From Pseudomonas japonica (GTDB taxonomy: Bacteria; Pseudomonadota; Gammaproteobacteria; Pseudomonadales; Pseudomonadaceae): a DNA stretch of 64,000 nucleotides. Shown here piece by piece: positions 17,090 to 25,515 of this stretch (position 1 is the first letter of the stretch; each line of letters begins with the position of its first letter). The stretch covers positions 1 to 64,000 of the forward strand of contig NZ_FZOL01000003.1 in assembly GCF_900188455.1 (NCBI RefSeq). Reading direction: 5' to 3'. The position numbers and the translations under genes are program-made. The notes under the pieces are model-generated. The model was not told where the DNA came from. It worked only from the letters and a program-made list of their open reading frames with translations, and did no database searches.

Positions 17090-18484
17090 TCAGCGTACCT
17101 CCGCCAGCCAGCGGCGCAGGTCCAGCAGCAGTTGCTCGCGCTCCACCGAGGACAACCGCGGCTGGCTGGCGACGACCACCCGGCGGGCGCGGCTGCGCGC
17201 GCTCAGCCAGAGCACCAGCAGGACCAGCGAGAGCAGGGCGGCGGCGGTGGCAACGCTCCAGCGCAGCCACGGGGCGTCGTTGTCACTGGCGACTGGGGCT
17301 TCGCTCGTTGTGGCCACAGGCGCGGCTGCCACCGCGGGTGCGGCGGCGACGACGGCCGCGGGTGCCGGGGTTGGCGTGCTGGCCGGCGAACGTGGCAGGT
17401 AGGCGATCACCAACTGGTCGCCGCGCTCGCTGTCCAGCCCCAGGGTGGCCTGCAGCAGGTTGCGCATTTCCTTCAGGTTGCTTTCCGCCAGTGGCGCGGC
17501 CAGGACCACGCCGGTGCTGATGCGCTCGATGCGGCCGGCGGCGTGATCGATCTCGGCGCGCTCCTTGCCGAGCATGAAGTCGCTCTCGCGCGTGCTCTGG
17601 CTGCGCTTGCTGTCGTTGCTGCCGCTGCTGCTCTCGCTGGAGCTGATTTCCCTGGAGTGACGCAGGGAATCCTTGCCGCCCAGCGGGGTCTCGCGCACCG
17701 ACTTGACCCGATCGAAGTTCATCTGCACGCGCACCGACACTTCGGCGGCGTTGTAGCCCAGGGAGCGGGTCAGCAGCGTTTCCGCCTTGCGCCGCAGGTC
17801 CTGTTCGATCTGCGCGGTCAGGCGCAGGTGTTCGGGCTGCGCGGCGCTGCCGTCGGCGACGCTGAGCAGCTGGCCGTTCTCGTCCAGTACCACCACGCGC
17901 TCGGCGCTCATGCCTTCCACGGCCGAGGCCACCAGTTGCTGGATGCCGCGCACGCGCTGGCTGTCGAGCACGGCGTCCGGGCGCAGACGCAGGACCACCG
18001 AGGCCTTGGCCTGTTCCTCGGCGTGCTGGTACAGGCCGGTCTTCTTGAAGGTCAGATGGACCCGGGCGGACTGCACCTCGGAGGTGCTCATCATGGTCCG
18101 CGCCAGTTCGCCTTCCAGCGCGCGCTGGTAGTTGATCTTCTGGCTGAACTCGGACATGCCGTAGTCGGCCTGGTCGAACAGCTCGAAGCCGACACTGCCA
18201 CGCCCGGGGATGCCGGCGTCGGCCAGGTGCATGCGCGCGGCGGCGACGGTGCCTTCTGGCACTTCGATCGTGCCCTCGCGGATGCGGTAGGGCAGTTGCC
18301 ATTGGCCGAGGGTCGCGAGGATCGCGGCCTGGTTGGCCTCGCTGGTGTCCTTGTACAGCGCCGTCCAGCTCGGCTTGAACAGCCACCATACGGCGGCGGC
18401 GAAGCACACGACGATTACCGCGGCACCGGCGAGGAACAGACCGGAGCGTCCGGCCAGAGGAGAAGCCTGAGTATTGTTTTCCAT
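17090..18484 (-). CDS. fliF: MS-ring protein FliF with shortened cytoplasmic tail
   Basis: 464 residues against the usual ~550. Membrane helix 1 is at about residues 15-36. The ring-building motifs follow: VPEGTVAAARMHLADAGIP, GSVGFELFDQADYGMSEF, INYQRALEGELARTM and SARVHLTFKK. A long linker leads to membrane helix 2 (WSVATAAALLSLVLLVLWLS). Only 35 residues follow that helix, ending LLLDLRRWLAEVR, a possible remnant of the FliG-binding helix; the usual cytoplasmic tail is about twice that. It forms the base ring housing the export gate. Confidence 0.92.
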   Translation of the reverse strand: MENNTQASPLAGRSGLFLAGAAVIVVCFAAAVWWLFKPSWTALYKDTSEANQAAILATLGQWQLPYRIREGTIEVPEGTVAAARMHLADAGIPGRGSVGFELFDQADYGMSEFSQKINYQRALEGELARTMMSTSEVQSARVHLTFKKTGLYQHAEEQAKASVVLRLRPDAVLDSQRVRGIQQLVASAVEGMSAERVVVLDENGQLLSVADGSAAQPEHLRLTAQIEQDLRRKAETLLTRSLGYNAAEVSVRVQMNFDRVKSVRETPLGGKDSLRHSREISSSESSSGSNDSKRSQSTRESDFMLGKERAEIDHAAGRIERISTGVVLAAPLAESNLKEMRNLLQATLGLDSERGDQLVIAYLPRSPASTPTPAPAAVVAAAPAVAAAPVATTSEAPVASDNDAPWLRWSVATAAALLSLVLLVLWLSARSRARRVVVASQPRLSSVEREQLLLDLRRWLAEVR

Positions 18485-18487
18485 GAT

Positions 18488-18793
18488 TCAGATCTGCAGC
18501 CGGGTCAGTTCCTGGTAGGCATCCACCAGACGGTTACGGACTTCCACGGCCAGTTGCAGGGACAGCTTGGCCTGCTCCATGGCCATGACCAGTTCGTGCG
18601 GGGCGATGTTCTCGCCCACGGCGTAGGCCGAGAGCAGTTCGCTGGCGTGGCTGGTCTGGGCGCCGAGGCTGGCGGCGCCGGACATGAGCCGGGCGCTGAA
18701 GTCGGCGGCGTCGGCCTGCGCGGCGCTGTCCGGCGCGGCGATGGGCTGGCTGGCGTGCGGCAGCCAGTCGATGGGGGCAATTGCGCTGGTCAT
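18488..18793 (-). CDS. fliE: MS-ring/rod junction protein FliE
   Basis: 101 residues, cytoplasmic start and no signal peptide (exported by the apparatus). The C-terminal half shows the FliE pattern (NIAPHELVMAMEQAKLSLQL, AVEVRNRLVDAYQELTRLQI). FliE plugs the rod onto FliP/FliR. It lies 2 nt after flgC and before fliF in the conserved flgBC-fliEF order. Confidence 0.92.
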   Translation of the reverse strand: MTSAIAPIDWLPHASQPIAAPDSAAQADAADFSARLMSGAASLGAQTSHASELLSAYAVGENIAPHELVMAMEQAKLSLQLAVEVRNRLVDAYQELTRLQI

Positions 18794-18794
18794 G

Positions 18795-19196
18795 TCACTT
18801 TCCGATTTCGAAGGCTTTCAGGTTCATCGCCCGCAAGGTGTTGTAGGCGCGGATATTGGCTTCATAGGCACGGGTCGCCGAGACCAGCGTGGCCATTTCC
18901 ATGGCCGGTTCCAGACGCGGGTAGTGGACCATGCCCTGGCTGTCGGCGAGGGGGTGGCTGGGGTCCTGCTCGACCCGCGTGTCGTCGCCGGGCTGGGCCT
19001 GCACCGTCGGCGCGGCAAGGCCGATCTGCTCGGCGAAGGGCGTCGGCGGCGCGACCCGCAGCAACGGCGAGGCGTCGCCGGGACGGATCGCCACATTGGC
19101 GATCGCCAGGTTGTAGCTGGCCACCTCGGCGCGGGTACGCTCATAGGCCAGGCTGCCGCGCAGCACTTCGCTGATGTTGTCCAGTGGCATGCTCAA
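18795..19196 (-). CDS. flgC: Proximal rod protein FlgC
   Basis: 133 residues. The N-terminal rod motif is YERTRAEVASYNLAIANVA, close to the usual ...A.NIAN. pattern. The C-terminal helix region (PAMEMATLVSATRAYEANI, RAYNTLRAMNLKAFEIGK) is typical of FlgC. The ATG overlaps the flgB stop. The protein is self-exported and assembled into the rod. Confidence 0.92.
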   Translation of the reverse strand: MSMPLDNISEVLRGSLAYERTRAEVASYNLAIANVAIRPGDASPLLRVAPPTPFAEQIGLAAPTVQAQPGDDTRVEQDPSHPLADSQGMVHYPRLEPAMEMATLVSATRAYEANIRAYNTLRAMNLKAFEIGK

Positions 19197-19570
19197 CGAC
19201 CTCCCTTGATTGCCAGCTGCATCAGGCCGAACTGGCGCGACACGCCATCGGCCAGGGCCTGGTAGCGGCCGCTGGCGGCGGACATTTCCGCCACTTCGCC
19301 GTCCAGCGCCAGTGGCGCGCTGGTGGGGATTTCACGCAGGTAGCCGGCGAGGTCCTGGCGGGCCAGGGCATCGAGGTTCTGCGCGAACAGGTTGTCGTCA
19401 TGCAGGCTGCCGCGCACGGCCGCCAGGGCCCCGCCGACATCCACGCGCAGGACCGCAGCACCAGGCACGTTGGCCATGGCGATGTTCTGCGCCGTTGCCC
19501 GGGCGCGCAGTTGTTCGAGGTTCATGGCCAGACGCACGGCGTCCACCGCCAGGCCCATATCCGCTGACAT
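19193..19570 (-). CDS. flgB: Proximal rod protein FlgB
   Basis: 125 residues with the rod N-terminal motif LRARATAQNIAMANVPG and a C-terminal helix ASGRYQALADGVSRQFGLM. It precedes flgC with overlapping codons. FlgB starts the rod on FliE. The flgBC pair follows flgI here rather than leading an flgBCDEFGHI operon, showing that the locus was rearranged relative to primary flagellar loci. Confidence 0.88.
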   Translation of the reverse strand: MSADMGLAVDAVRLAMNLEQLRARATAQNIAMANVPGAAVLRVDVGGALAAVRGSLHDDNLFAQNLDALARQDLAGYLREIPTSAPLALDGEVAEMSAASGRYQALADGVSRQFGLMQLAIKGGR

Positions 19571-19579
19571 CGCGACTCC

Positions 19580-20689
19580 TTATTGAATGATCAGCTCGGC
19601 GTGCAGGGCGCCGGCCTGTTTGATGGCTTGCAGTACGGTGATGATCTCGCGGGTGCTCAGCTTGATCCGGTTCAGCGCCTGGACCAGATCGCCGACCTTG
19701 GCGCCCTCGGCCAGTTGCACCGGCGGGAACTGCTCCTCGCGCACATCGATCTCGGTATCCGGGACCACCACGGTGCTGACGTTGGCTCCCGGACGGATCA
19801 GCGCCACTGGCTGCGACACCTGGAACTTGGTGCTGATCACCACGTTGAGGTTGCCCTGGGAGATGTTCACCTCGCCGAGGCGCACGTTGGCCCCGGCGAC
19901 CACGGTGCCGGTGCGCTCGTTGACCACCACGCGGGCGGCGTAGTCCGGCGCCACCGAGAGGTTTTCGATGCGCGAGATCAGGCGCGGCAGGGTAGTGCCG
20001 GGGGTGACCGGGATCTCCACCTTGGCCGCATGGGCCACGCGCACCCCGGACAGACCACCCTGGCTGGTCAGGGTGTCGGCGATGCGCTGGGCGGTGGTGT
20101 AGTCCGGCTCGTTGAGGATCAGCACCAGGCGGTTCGGCGTGCTTTCCTCGCTGAAGGCCGAGCGCTCGACGCTGGCGCCGCGGGGAATGCGGCCCACCGT
20201 GGGGTGGTTCTTCTGCACCGAGTTGGCATTCGCCTCGAAGGCGAAGCCGCCTACCGACACCGGGCCCTGGGCCAGGGCATAGAGCTTCTCGTCCGGGCCG
20301 TACAACGGGGTCATCAGCAGGGTGCCGCCGAGCAGGCTGCGGGCATCGCCCAGGGACGACACCTCGACGTCGATCTTGTCGCCGGTCTCGCTGAACGAGC
20401 GCAGGCTGCCGGTGATCATCACCGCCGCGGTGTTGCGCGTGTTGAGGTCGTTGTCGGCGACGTTGACGTTGAAGTTCTTCAGGGTGTTGACCAGCGCCTG
20501 GCGGGTCGCGCGGTTGCGCTCGCTGTCACCGCTGCCGGCCAGGCCCACGACCAGGCCGTAGCCGATCACCGAGTAGTCGCGCACGCCCTGGATGCGTGTC
20601 AGTTCCTTGATCCGCACCTCGGCGGCCAGGACCTGGGTGGCGGACAGGCACAGGAGCAGGCCGGTCAGGGCGGCCGTTATCGATTTCAT
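19580..20689 (-). CDS. flgI: Flagellar P-ring protein FlgI
   Basis: 369 residues starting at the ATG that overlaps the flgH stop. A Sec signal peptide (SITAALTGLLLCLSATQVLAA) precedes the canonical RIKELTRIQGVRDYSVIGYG and GLVVGLAGSGDS motifs, and the end is GDLVQALNRIKLSTREIITV followed by AIKQAGALHAELIIQ. It forms the periplasmic bushing around the rod, folded with the help of FlgA. The usual next gene, flgJ (rod cap and muramidase), is absent; flgB follows after 9 nt. Confidence 0.95.
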   Translation of the reverse strand: MKSITAALTGLLLCLSATQVLAAEVRIKELTRIQGVRDYSVIGYGLVVGLAGSGDSERNRATRQALVNTLKNFNVNVADNDLNTRNTAAVMITGSLRSFSETGDKIDVEVSSLGDARSLLGGTLLMTPLYGPDEKLYALAQGPVSVGGFAFEANANSVQKNHPTVGRIPRGASVERSAFSEESTPNRLVLILNEPDYTTAQRIADTLTSQGGLSGVRVAHAAKVEIPVTPGTTLPRLISRIENLSVAPDYAARVVVNERTGTVVAGANVRLGEVNISQGNLNVVISTKFQVSQPVALIRPGANVSTVVVPDTEIDVREEQFPPVQLAEGAKVGDLVQALNRIKLSTREIITVLQAIKQAGALHAELIIQ

Positions 20690-21264
20690 AGGATGCGCAA
20701 CCACTTGAGGACCCGGAACACGATGTTCTGTTTCTGCGAATCGGCCACCACGCCGTCGCCGAGGATGTCGATCTGCGCATCCGCCAGGCGATAGGAGAGG
20801 ACCGTGTTGTTGTAGTTGATGTCGTCGGGACGCACGAGACCGCTGATGCGGATCTGCTGCTTCTCGTCGTTGACCGTGACCATCTGCTCGCCGCTGACCC
20901 GCAGCAGGCCGCCGGGCAGTTCGTCGATGATGCGCACCGAGACATTGGTTCGCACCTGGCCGCTGCGGCTGGTCTGGCCGACGCCGTTGGTGTCGCCCTG
21001 CAGGCCCAGCGAGGCCTTGCTCGAATGGCTGTTGACGCCGGCCGTGCCGGAGATGCTGGTGGAGCTGTCGGCACCGGTGCCGGCGGCGCTCTGCGCATTG
21101 GTCGACTCGACCACCAGCACGGTGAGCATTTCGCCGATATGGTGGCCGCGGCGGTCGCCGGTCAGCGAGCGGTAGCCGTCCGGGTCGATCAGGCTCTGGG
21201 CGCTGGCCAGTGGCAGCAGGGCCAGGCACAGCAGGACCCCGACGGCGCGTTCAATGTTGCACAT
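20686..21264 (-). CDS. flgH: Flagellar L-ring protein FlgH lacking a lipobox
   Basis: 192 residues, shorter than the common ~230. The C-terminal two thirds carry the FlgH core (GEMLTVLVVESTNAQ, NVSVRIIDELPGGLLRVSGE, RISGLVRPDDINYNNTVLSY and IVFRVLKWLRIL). Most FlgH proteins are lipoproteins with an L-x-x-C box. Here the signal peptide ends LLPLASAQSL, a signal peptidase I site, and the only nearby Cys sits inside the hydrophobic core. It forms the outer-membrane pore for the rod. The ATG overlaps the end of flgA by 14 nt. Confidence 0.92.
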   Translation of the reverse strand: MCNIERAVGVLLCLALLPLASAQSLIDPDGYRSLTGDRRGHHIGEMLTVLVVESTNAQSAAGTGADSSTSISGTAGVNSHSSKASLGLQGDTNGVGQTSRSGQVRTNVSVRIIDELPGGLLRVSGEQMVTVNDEKQQIRISGLVRPDDINYNNTVLSYRLADAQIDILGDGVVADSQKQNIVFRVLKWLRIL

Positions 21265-21940
21265 GCACTTCTCCTTTGCCGGCTACCACGGCCATCAGGC
21301 TCGATTCGGCGCCGTCCACCAGTACCGGTATGTTGTCGCCCAGCAGGCCCTGGCGCATGGCTTTGCCCTGGGTGCGCAATTGCAGCCCCGGGCCCTGCAC
21401 GATCACCGCGACCGGGGCATTACGCCGCACCAGCGGTTCGCTCTGCAGGTGGCGCTTGAGCACGGGCATGCCGGCGTTGGCCGACTGGTTCAGCCACAGG
21501 CCGTCGAGGCGTGCGGGCAGGTCGTCGGCCAGCAACTGCAGGGCGGCGATATCGATGCGCTCGCGGCGCGGGTCGGTCTCGCTCACCGGCTGTTCGGCGC
21601 GGGCGTTGCGTCCGTAGACCCAGGCCTCGCGCCAGGCGCGGGCCTTGAACCAGACGGTGCTGGTCTGCGCCTTGCCGTCGCTGCAGCGGGTGCCCTTGAG
21701 CTCCACCGCCAGGCGGCTGCGCAGACTCTGGCCGAGCACACGCACCTGCACCGCCGCCAGCGCCGGCAGCTCGCCGATGGGGCTCAGCTCCAGTTGCGTG
21801 CCGTCCAGCGCCAGGGCCGCGCGGGCCTGGGCATCGACCTCGGCGAGCAGGCGTGCCTGGGCCTCGGCGGGGCAGGGGCCGCTGGCCCACGCGGGGCTGC
21901 TCAGCAGCAGGCCGAGCCAGGTCAGTCGCCGCAGCTTCAT
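21251..21940 (-). CDS. flgA: P-ring assembly chaperone FlgA
   Basis: 229 residues with a Sec signal peptide (RLTWLGLLLSSPAWA). The C-terminal SAF-like domain is recognisable (VLKRHLQSEPLVRRNAPVAV, GLQLRTQGKAMRQGLLGDNI). FlgA is a periplasmic chaperone for FlgI, encoded two genes further on. It lies 2 nt after flgG. Confidence 0.88.
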   Translation of the reverse strand: MKLRRLTWLGLLLSSPAWASGPCPAEAQARLLAEVDAQARAALALDGTQLELSPIGELPALAAVQVRVLGQSLRSRLAVELKGTRCSDGKAQTSTVWFKARAWREAWVYGRNARAEQPVSETDPRRERIDIAALQLLADDLPARLDGLWLNQSANAGMPVLKRHLQSEPLVRRNAPVAVIVQGPGLQLRTQGKAMRQGLLGDNIPVLVDGAESSLMAVVAGKGEVHVQH

Positions 21941-21942
21941 GC

Positions 21943-22716
21943 TCAGCGCCGCAGGTTGTTGATGGTTTCGAGGATCTGGTCGCTGGCCTGCAGCAGTCGC
22001 GCATTCATCTGGTAGGCGCGCTGGGCCAGCACCAGGCTGGACATTTCATCGATCAGGTTGACGTTGGACAGCTCCACGTAGCCCTGCAACAGCACGCCCT
22101 GGCCGTCATGCCCTGGCTCGCCGTAGAGCGCTTCGCCGCTGGCGGCGGTGGGGCGGTAGAGGCCGTCGCTGAGCTTGCTGAGGTTTTCCGCGCTGGCGAA
22201 GCGGGCCAGCTGGAGCTGGCCGACAGTGATCACTTCACCGGTCTCGGTGATGGTCGCCTGGACCTGGCCGGCCTGGTTGATCACCAGCTTGCCGGCATCC
22301 GGCGGCACGCGCAGGTCGGAGGTCAGCACCTGGCCGCTGCTCAGGGCCAGTTGGCCGTCGGCGTCGCGGTGGAAGCGCCCGGCGCGGGTGTAGGCCAGCT
22401 CGCCGGTGGGCAGGGCGACTTCGAAGAAACCGTCGCCCTGGATCGCCAGGTCCAGTTCGGCGCCGCTCTGGCGCAGGGTGCCGGGGCTGAACACCTGGGT
22501 CGCCGGCGCGGCCTGGATGCCGGCGCCGGCGGTGAGCATCTGCTGGGTGGCGCCGCTTTCGTCGCGTACCGCCACTTCGCGCACGCGGTCGTGGAACTCC
22601 ACCTGGCTGCGCTTGTAGCCCAGGGTCTGCATGTTGGCGACGTTGTTGGAGATGGTATCGATCCAGGTCTGGTTGGCGGTCAGGCCGGAGCTGGCAATAC
22701 TCAATGCATCGATCAT
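21943..22716 (-). CDS. flgG: Distal rod protein FlgG
   Basis: 257 residues starting MIDALSIASSGLTANQTWID, with the rod motif TISNNVANMQTLGYKRSQVEF, the AIQGDGFFEVALPTGELAYTR core and the C-terminal YVELSNVNLIDEMSSLVLAQ. These identify FlgG, and the length is typical (about 260). It follows flgF after 7 nt. Confidence 0.93.
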   Translation of the reverse strand: MIDALSIASSGLTANQTWIDTISNNVANMQTLGYKRSQVEFHDRVREVAVRDESGATQQMLTAGAGIQAAPATQVFSPGTLRQSGAELDLAIQGDGFFEVALPTGELAYTRAGRFHRDADGQLALSSGQVLTSDLRVPPDAGKLVINQAGQVQATITETGEVITVGQLQLARFASAENLSKLSDGLYRPTAASGEALYGEPGHDGQGVLLQGYVELSNVNLIDEMSSLVLAQRAYQMNARLLQASDQILETINNLRR

Positions 22717-22723
22717 GACTGTG

Positions 22724-23434
22724 TCAATCCTTGCCCAATTGGTTGATTCCGCTGTTGAGCATGCCGTCGTACGCCGACAGGGCGCGCTGCATGCTTTCCA
22801 CATGACGAGAGACTTCCATGATCTTCACCATGTCGGTGCCCAGGGCGACGTTGGAGCCTTCCTGCATACCCTGGTGCACCTGGTAATCCTGCGCCGGCAG
22901 TGCCCGGCCCGCATGCTGGTAGAGGCCATTGCCGACCGCGCTCAGCCGCGTCGGGTCGCTGACCCGCAGCAGGTGCAGGCTGGCGACAGGCTGGTCGTCC
23001 ACCAGGACCTGCCCGCCGCGCTCCACTTTCAGGGTGCCGTTGCCGATCTGCAGGGCGCCGCCATCACCGAGCACGCGCTGGCCGCCGGCATTGACCAGGT
23101 AGCCGGCGTTGTCCACGTGGAAGCGGCCGTCGCGGGTCAGCAGCGTGCCGCGCGGCCCCTGCACGGTGAACCAGGCGTCGCCGCTCAGGGCCAGGTCGGT
23201 GGCCTTGCCGGTGAGCTGCAGGGCGCCGCCCCGCAGGTCGAGGCTGGTCTGTGTCTCGATGCCGTCGAGTCCCTGGGAGGTTCCGATCGCCGCCTCGGGG
23301 GTGGCCATGACATTGAAGGCGCGGCTGGCGCGATAGCCGCTGGTGTTGGCGTTGGCGACGTTCTGCGAGACCGCCTTGAGGCTGTCGATGTCACGCTGGA
23401 TAACGCCGGCCAGTTGCATGATCAGATCGCTCAT
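22724..23434 (-). CDS. flgF: Proximal rod protein FlgF
   Basis: 236 residues with SDLIMQLAGVIQRDIDSL, SQNVANANTSGYRASRAF, DAWFTVQGPRGTLLTRDGRF and a C-terminal QEGSNVALGTDMVKIMEVSR. The order flgF-flgG is standard. The start overlaps flhA by 4 nt (ATGA), so rod and gate genes are co-translated. Confidence 0.92.
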   Translation of the reverse strand: MSDLIMQLAGVIQRDIDSLKAVSQNVANANTSGYRASRAFNVMATPEAAIGTSQGLDGIETQTSLDLRGGALQLTGKATDLALSGDAWFTVQGPRGTLLTRDGRFHVDNAGYLVNAGGQRVLGDGGALQIGNGTLKVERGGQVLVDDQPVASLHLLRVSDPTRLSAVGNGLYQHAGRALPAQDYQVHQGMQEGSNVALGTDMVKIMEVSRHVESMQRALSAYDGMLNSGINQLGKD

Positions 23435-25515
23435 GGCGTCTCCTGACGGGGGAAGTCGGGCAGGTCGACCATGCCGGCGGAAACCACCCGCGCATGCTGG
23501 CCGACCTCATTGACCGAAAGCACGGCCAGGTGCGGCACCGCGCGGGCCATGAAGGCACGCAGGATGCGCCGCAGCGGGGCGGCGCAGAGCAGCACCGGTT
23601 GTTTGTTGCCGCTCAGCTGGCGTTCGGCCTCGCGGGCCATGGTGCTGACGAACTGTTCCAGCTCCCGCGCCGGCAGCAGCGCACCCTGCACGCCGTCGCG
23701 CGGACGGCTGGCGGCGAGCATGTAGCCCTCCAGCTGTGGGGCGAGGGTGAGCACGTTGAGCTCGCCGTTCTTGTCCACCAGGCGCTCGTACAGCGCCGCG
23801 CCGAGCCGCTCGCGGACCTTCTCGGCGAGCTCTTCGGCGTTTTTCTGGGTGCGCCCGGCGTCCACCAGCACTTCGAGGATGGTTTCCAGGTTGCGGATCG
23901 GCACCTGTTCGCGCAGCAGCAACTGCAGTACGCGCTGAATATCCGAGTAACTGAGCACCTGCGGAATCAGCTCGTCCACCAGGCTGCCGAGGGCCGCGCG
24001 CTTCTTTTCCACCAGCCGTTCGGTTTCGGCGCGGGTGAGGAAGTCCGGGGCGTAGCGCCGCGCCAGTTCGGAAAGGTGGGTGAGCAGGACAGTGTCGGGC
24101 TCCACCAGGGTGTGTCCGGCGATACGCGCCTGGTTGCGCTGGGCCGGGTCGATCCACAGCGCCGCCAGGCCGTAGGTCGGCTCGCGGGTGGCGCGGCCTT
24201 CCAGGGTCAGGGTGGCGTTGCCCGGGTTGATCGCCAGCAGCTTGTCGAACTCCAGTTCGCCGTTGGCGATCACCGCACCCTGTACGCAGACCTGATAGGT
24301 GCCGGCGGCGAGTTTCTTTTCCAGGTGCACATGCAGTTGCGGCAGGGCGAAGCCGTAGTCGCGGGCGAACTGCTTGCGCAGGTTCTCGATGCGCAGGCTC
24401 AGGGTGCCGCTGGCCGAGAGCACCTGGCTGGCCAGGTCGGCGCTCAGGCGCAGCTCGAACGGCTGGCTGCTCATCATGTCGTAGAGATCGTCGCTCTCGG
24501 CCTCGTCGAGCAGGCCGCCGTCGCTTTCGCCGGCGCTGGCGGTCTCGCCGGCGTTGCGGCGTTTGCGCCAGGAAAACCAGGCGGCCGCGGCGAATACCAC
24601 GAACAGCAGAAGCAGCGGCAGGATCGGCAGCCCCGGCAGCAGCATGAGGAACAGGGTGACCAGCGCCACCACCAGAAGCATCTTCGGATAGGCCGAGACC
24701 TGGCGGCCGAGTTCCTGGCCGAGGCGGGCGTCGGTGGCGGCGCGGGTGATGATGATGCCGGCGCCCACGGCGATGATCAGCGAAGGGATCTGGGTGACGA
24801 TGCCGTCGCCCACGGTCAGCAGGGTGTAGTGGTGCAGCGCGTCGCCCCAGCTCATGCCTTTCTGCAGCAGACCCACCGCCAGGCCGCCGATGATGTTGAT
24901 GGCGATGATGATGATCCCGGCCACGGCATCGCCCTTGACGAACTTCGAGGCGCCATCCATCGCGCCGTAGAAGTTCGACTCGCGCTCCAGCTGGCCGCGG
25001 CGCTTCTTCGCTTCGTCCTGGTCGATCAGGCCCATGTTGAGGTCGGCGTCGATGCTCATCTGCTTGCCCGGCAGCGAGTCCAGGGTGAAGCGCGCGGCGA
25101 CCTCGGCAACCCGCTGCGCGCCACTGGTGACCACCACGTACTGCACCACCACGAGGATCAGGAACACCACGAAACCGATCACATAGTTGCCGCCCACCAC
25201 ATGGCTGCCGATCGCCCCGATCACCTTGCCGGCATCGCCGTCGGTGAGGATCAGGCGGGTCGCGGCGATGTTCAGCGACAGGCGGAACAGCGTGGTCATC
25301 AGCAGCAGCGAGGGGAAGGTGGAGAAACTCAGCGGCTTGTCGGTGTCGAAGGTCACCAGCAGCACCAGCAGGGCCACGGCGAAGTTGGTCAGCAGGAGCA
25401 GGTCCAGCAGCGCGGTGGGAATCGGGGTGAACAGCACCAGCAGGATGCCGATGACACCGATGGCCAGGAGCAGGTCGCTGCCTTCCGTCATGAACCGGGA
25501 CCAGAGCGCTTTCAT
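23431..25515 (-). CDS. flhA: Export gate protein FlhA
   Basis: 694 residues. The N-terminal half has about eight membrane helices and the FHIPEP-family signatures (PIPTALLDLLLLTNFAVALL, KPLSFSTFPSLLLMTTLFRL, NIAATRLIL, SIDADLNMGLIDQDEAKKRR and GDAVAGIIIIAINIIGG). The cytoplasmic half is the substrate-docking nonamer (QVLSYSDIQRVLQLLLREQV, LAPQLEGYML). Full length and intact. FlhA uses the proton motive force and receives chaperone-substrate complexes. Confidence 0.96.
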   Translation of the reverse strand: MKALWSRFMTEGSDLLLAIGVIGILLVLFTPIPTALLDLLLLTNFAVALLVLLVTFDTDKPLSFSTFPSLLLMTTLFRLSLNIAATRLILTDGDAGKVIGAIGSHVVGGNYVIGFVVFLILVVVQYVVVTSGAQRVAEVAARFTLDSLPGKQMSIDADLNMGLIDQDEAKKRRGQLERESNFYGAMDGASKFVKGDAVAGIIIIAINIIGGLAVGLLQKGMSWGDALHHYTLLTVGDGIVTQIPSLIIAVGAGIIITRAATDARLGQELGRQVSAYPKMLLVVALVTLFLMLLPGLPILPLLLLFVVFAAAAWFSWRKRRNAGETASAGESDGGLLDEAESDDLYDMMSSQPFELRLSADLASQVLSASGTLSLRIENLRKQFARDYGFALPQLHVHLEKKLAAGTYQVCVQGAVIANGELEFDKLLAINPGNATLTLEGRATREPTYGLAALWIDPAQRNQARIAGHTLVEPDTVLLTHLSELARRYAPDFLTRAETERLVEKKRAALGSLVDELIPQVLSYSDIQRVLQLLLREQVPIRNLETILEVLVDAGRTQKNAEELAEKVRERLGAALYERLVDKNGELNVLTLAPQLEGYMLAASRPRDGVQGALLPARELEQFVSTMAREAERQLSGNKQPVLLCAAPLRRILRAFMARAVPHLAVLSVNEVGQHARVVSAGMVDLPDFPRQETP

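Noticed and set aside
10306..19174. Long plus-strand frames (551 aa at 10306, 512 aa at 14580, 871 aa at 16559) opposite the flagellar genes
   Set aside because: All lie antisense to well-conserved fli genes and consist of Arg/Ala/Gly/Gln-rich low-complexity sequence.
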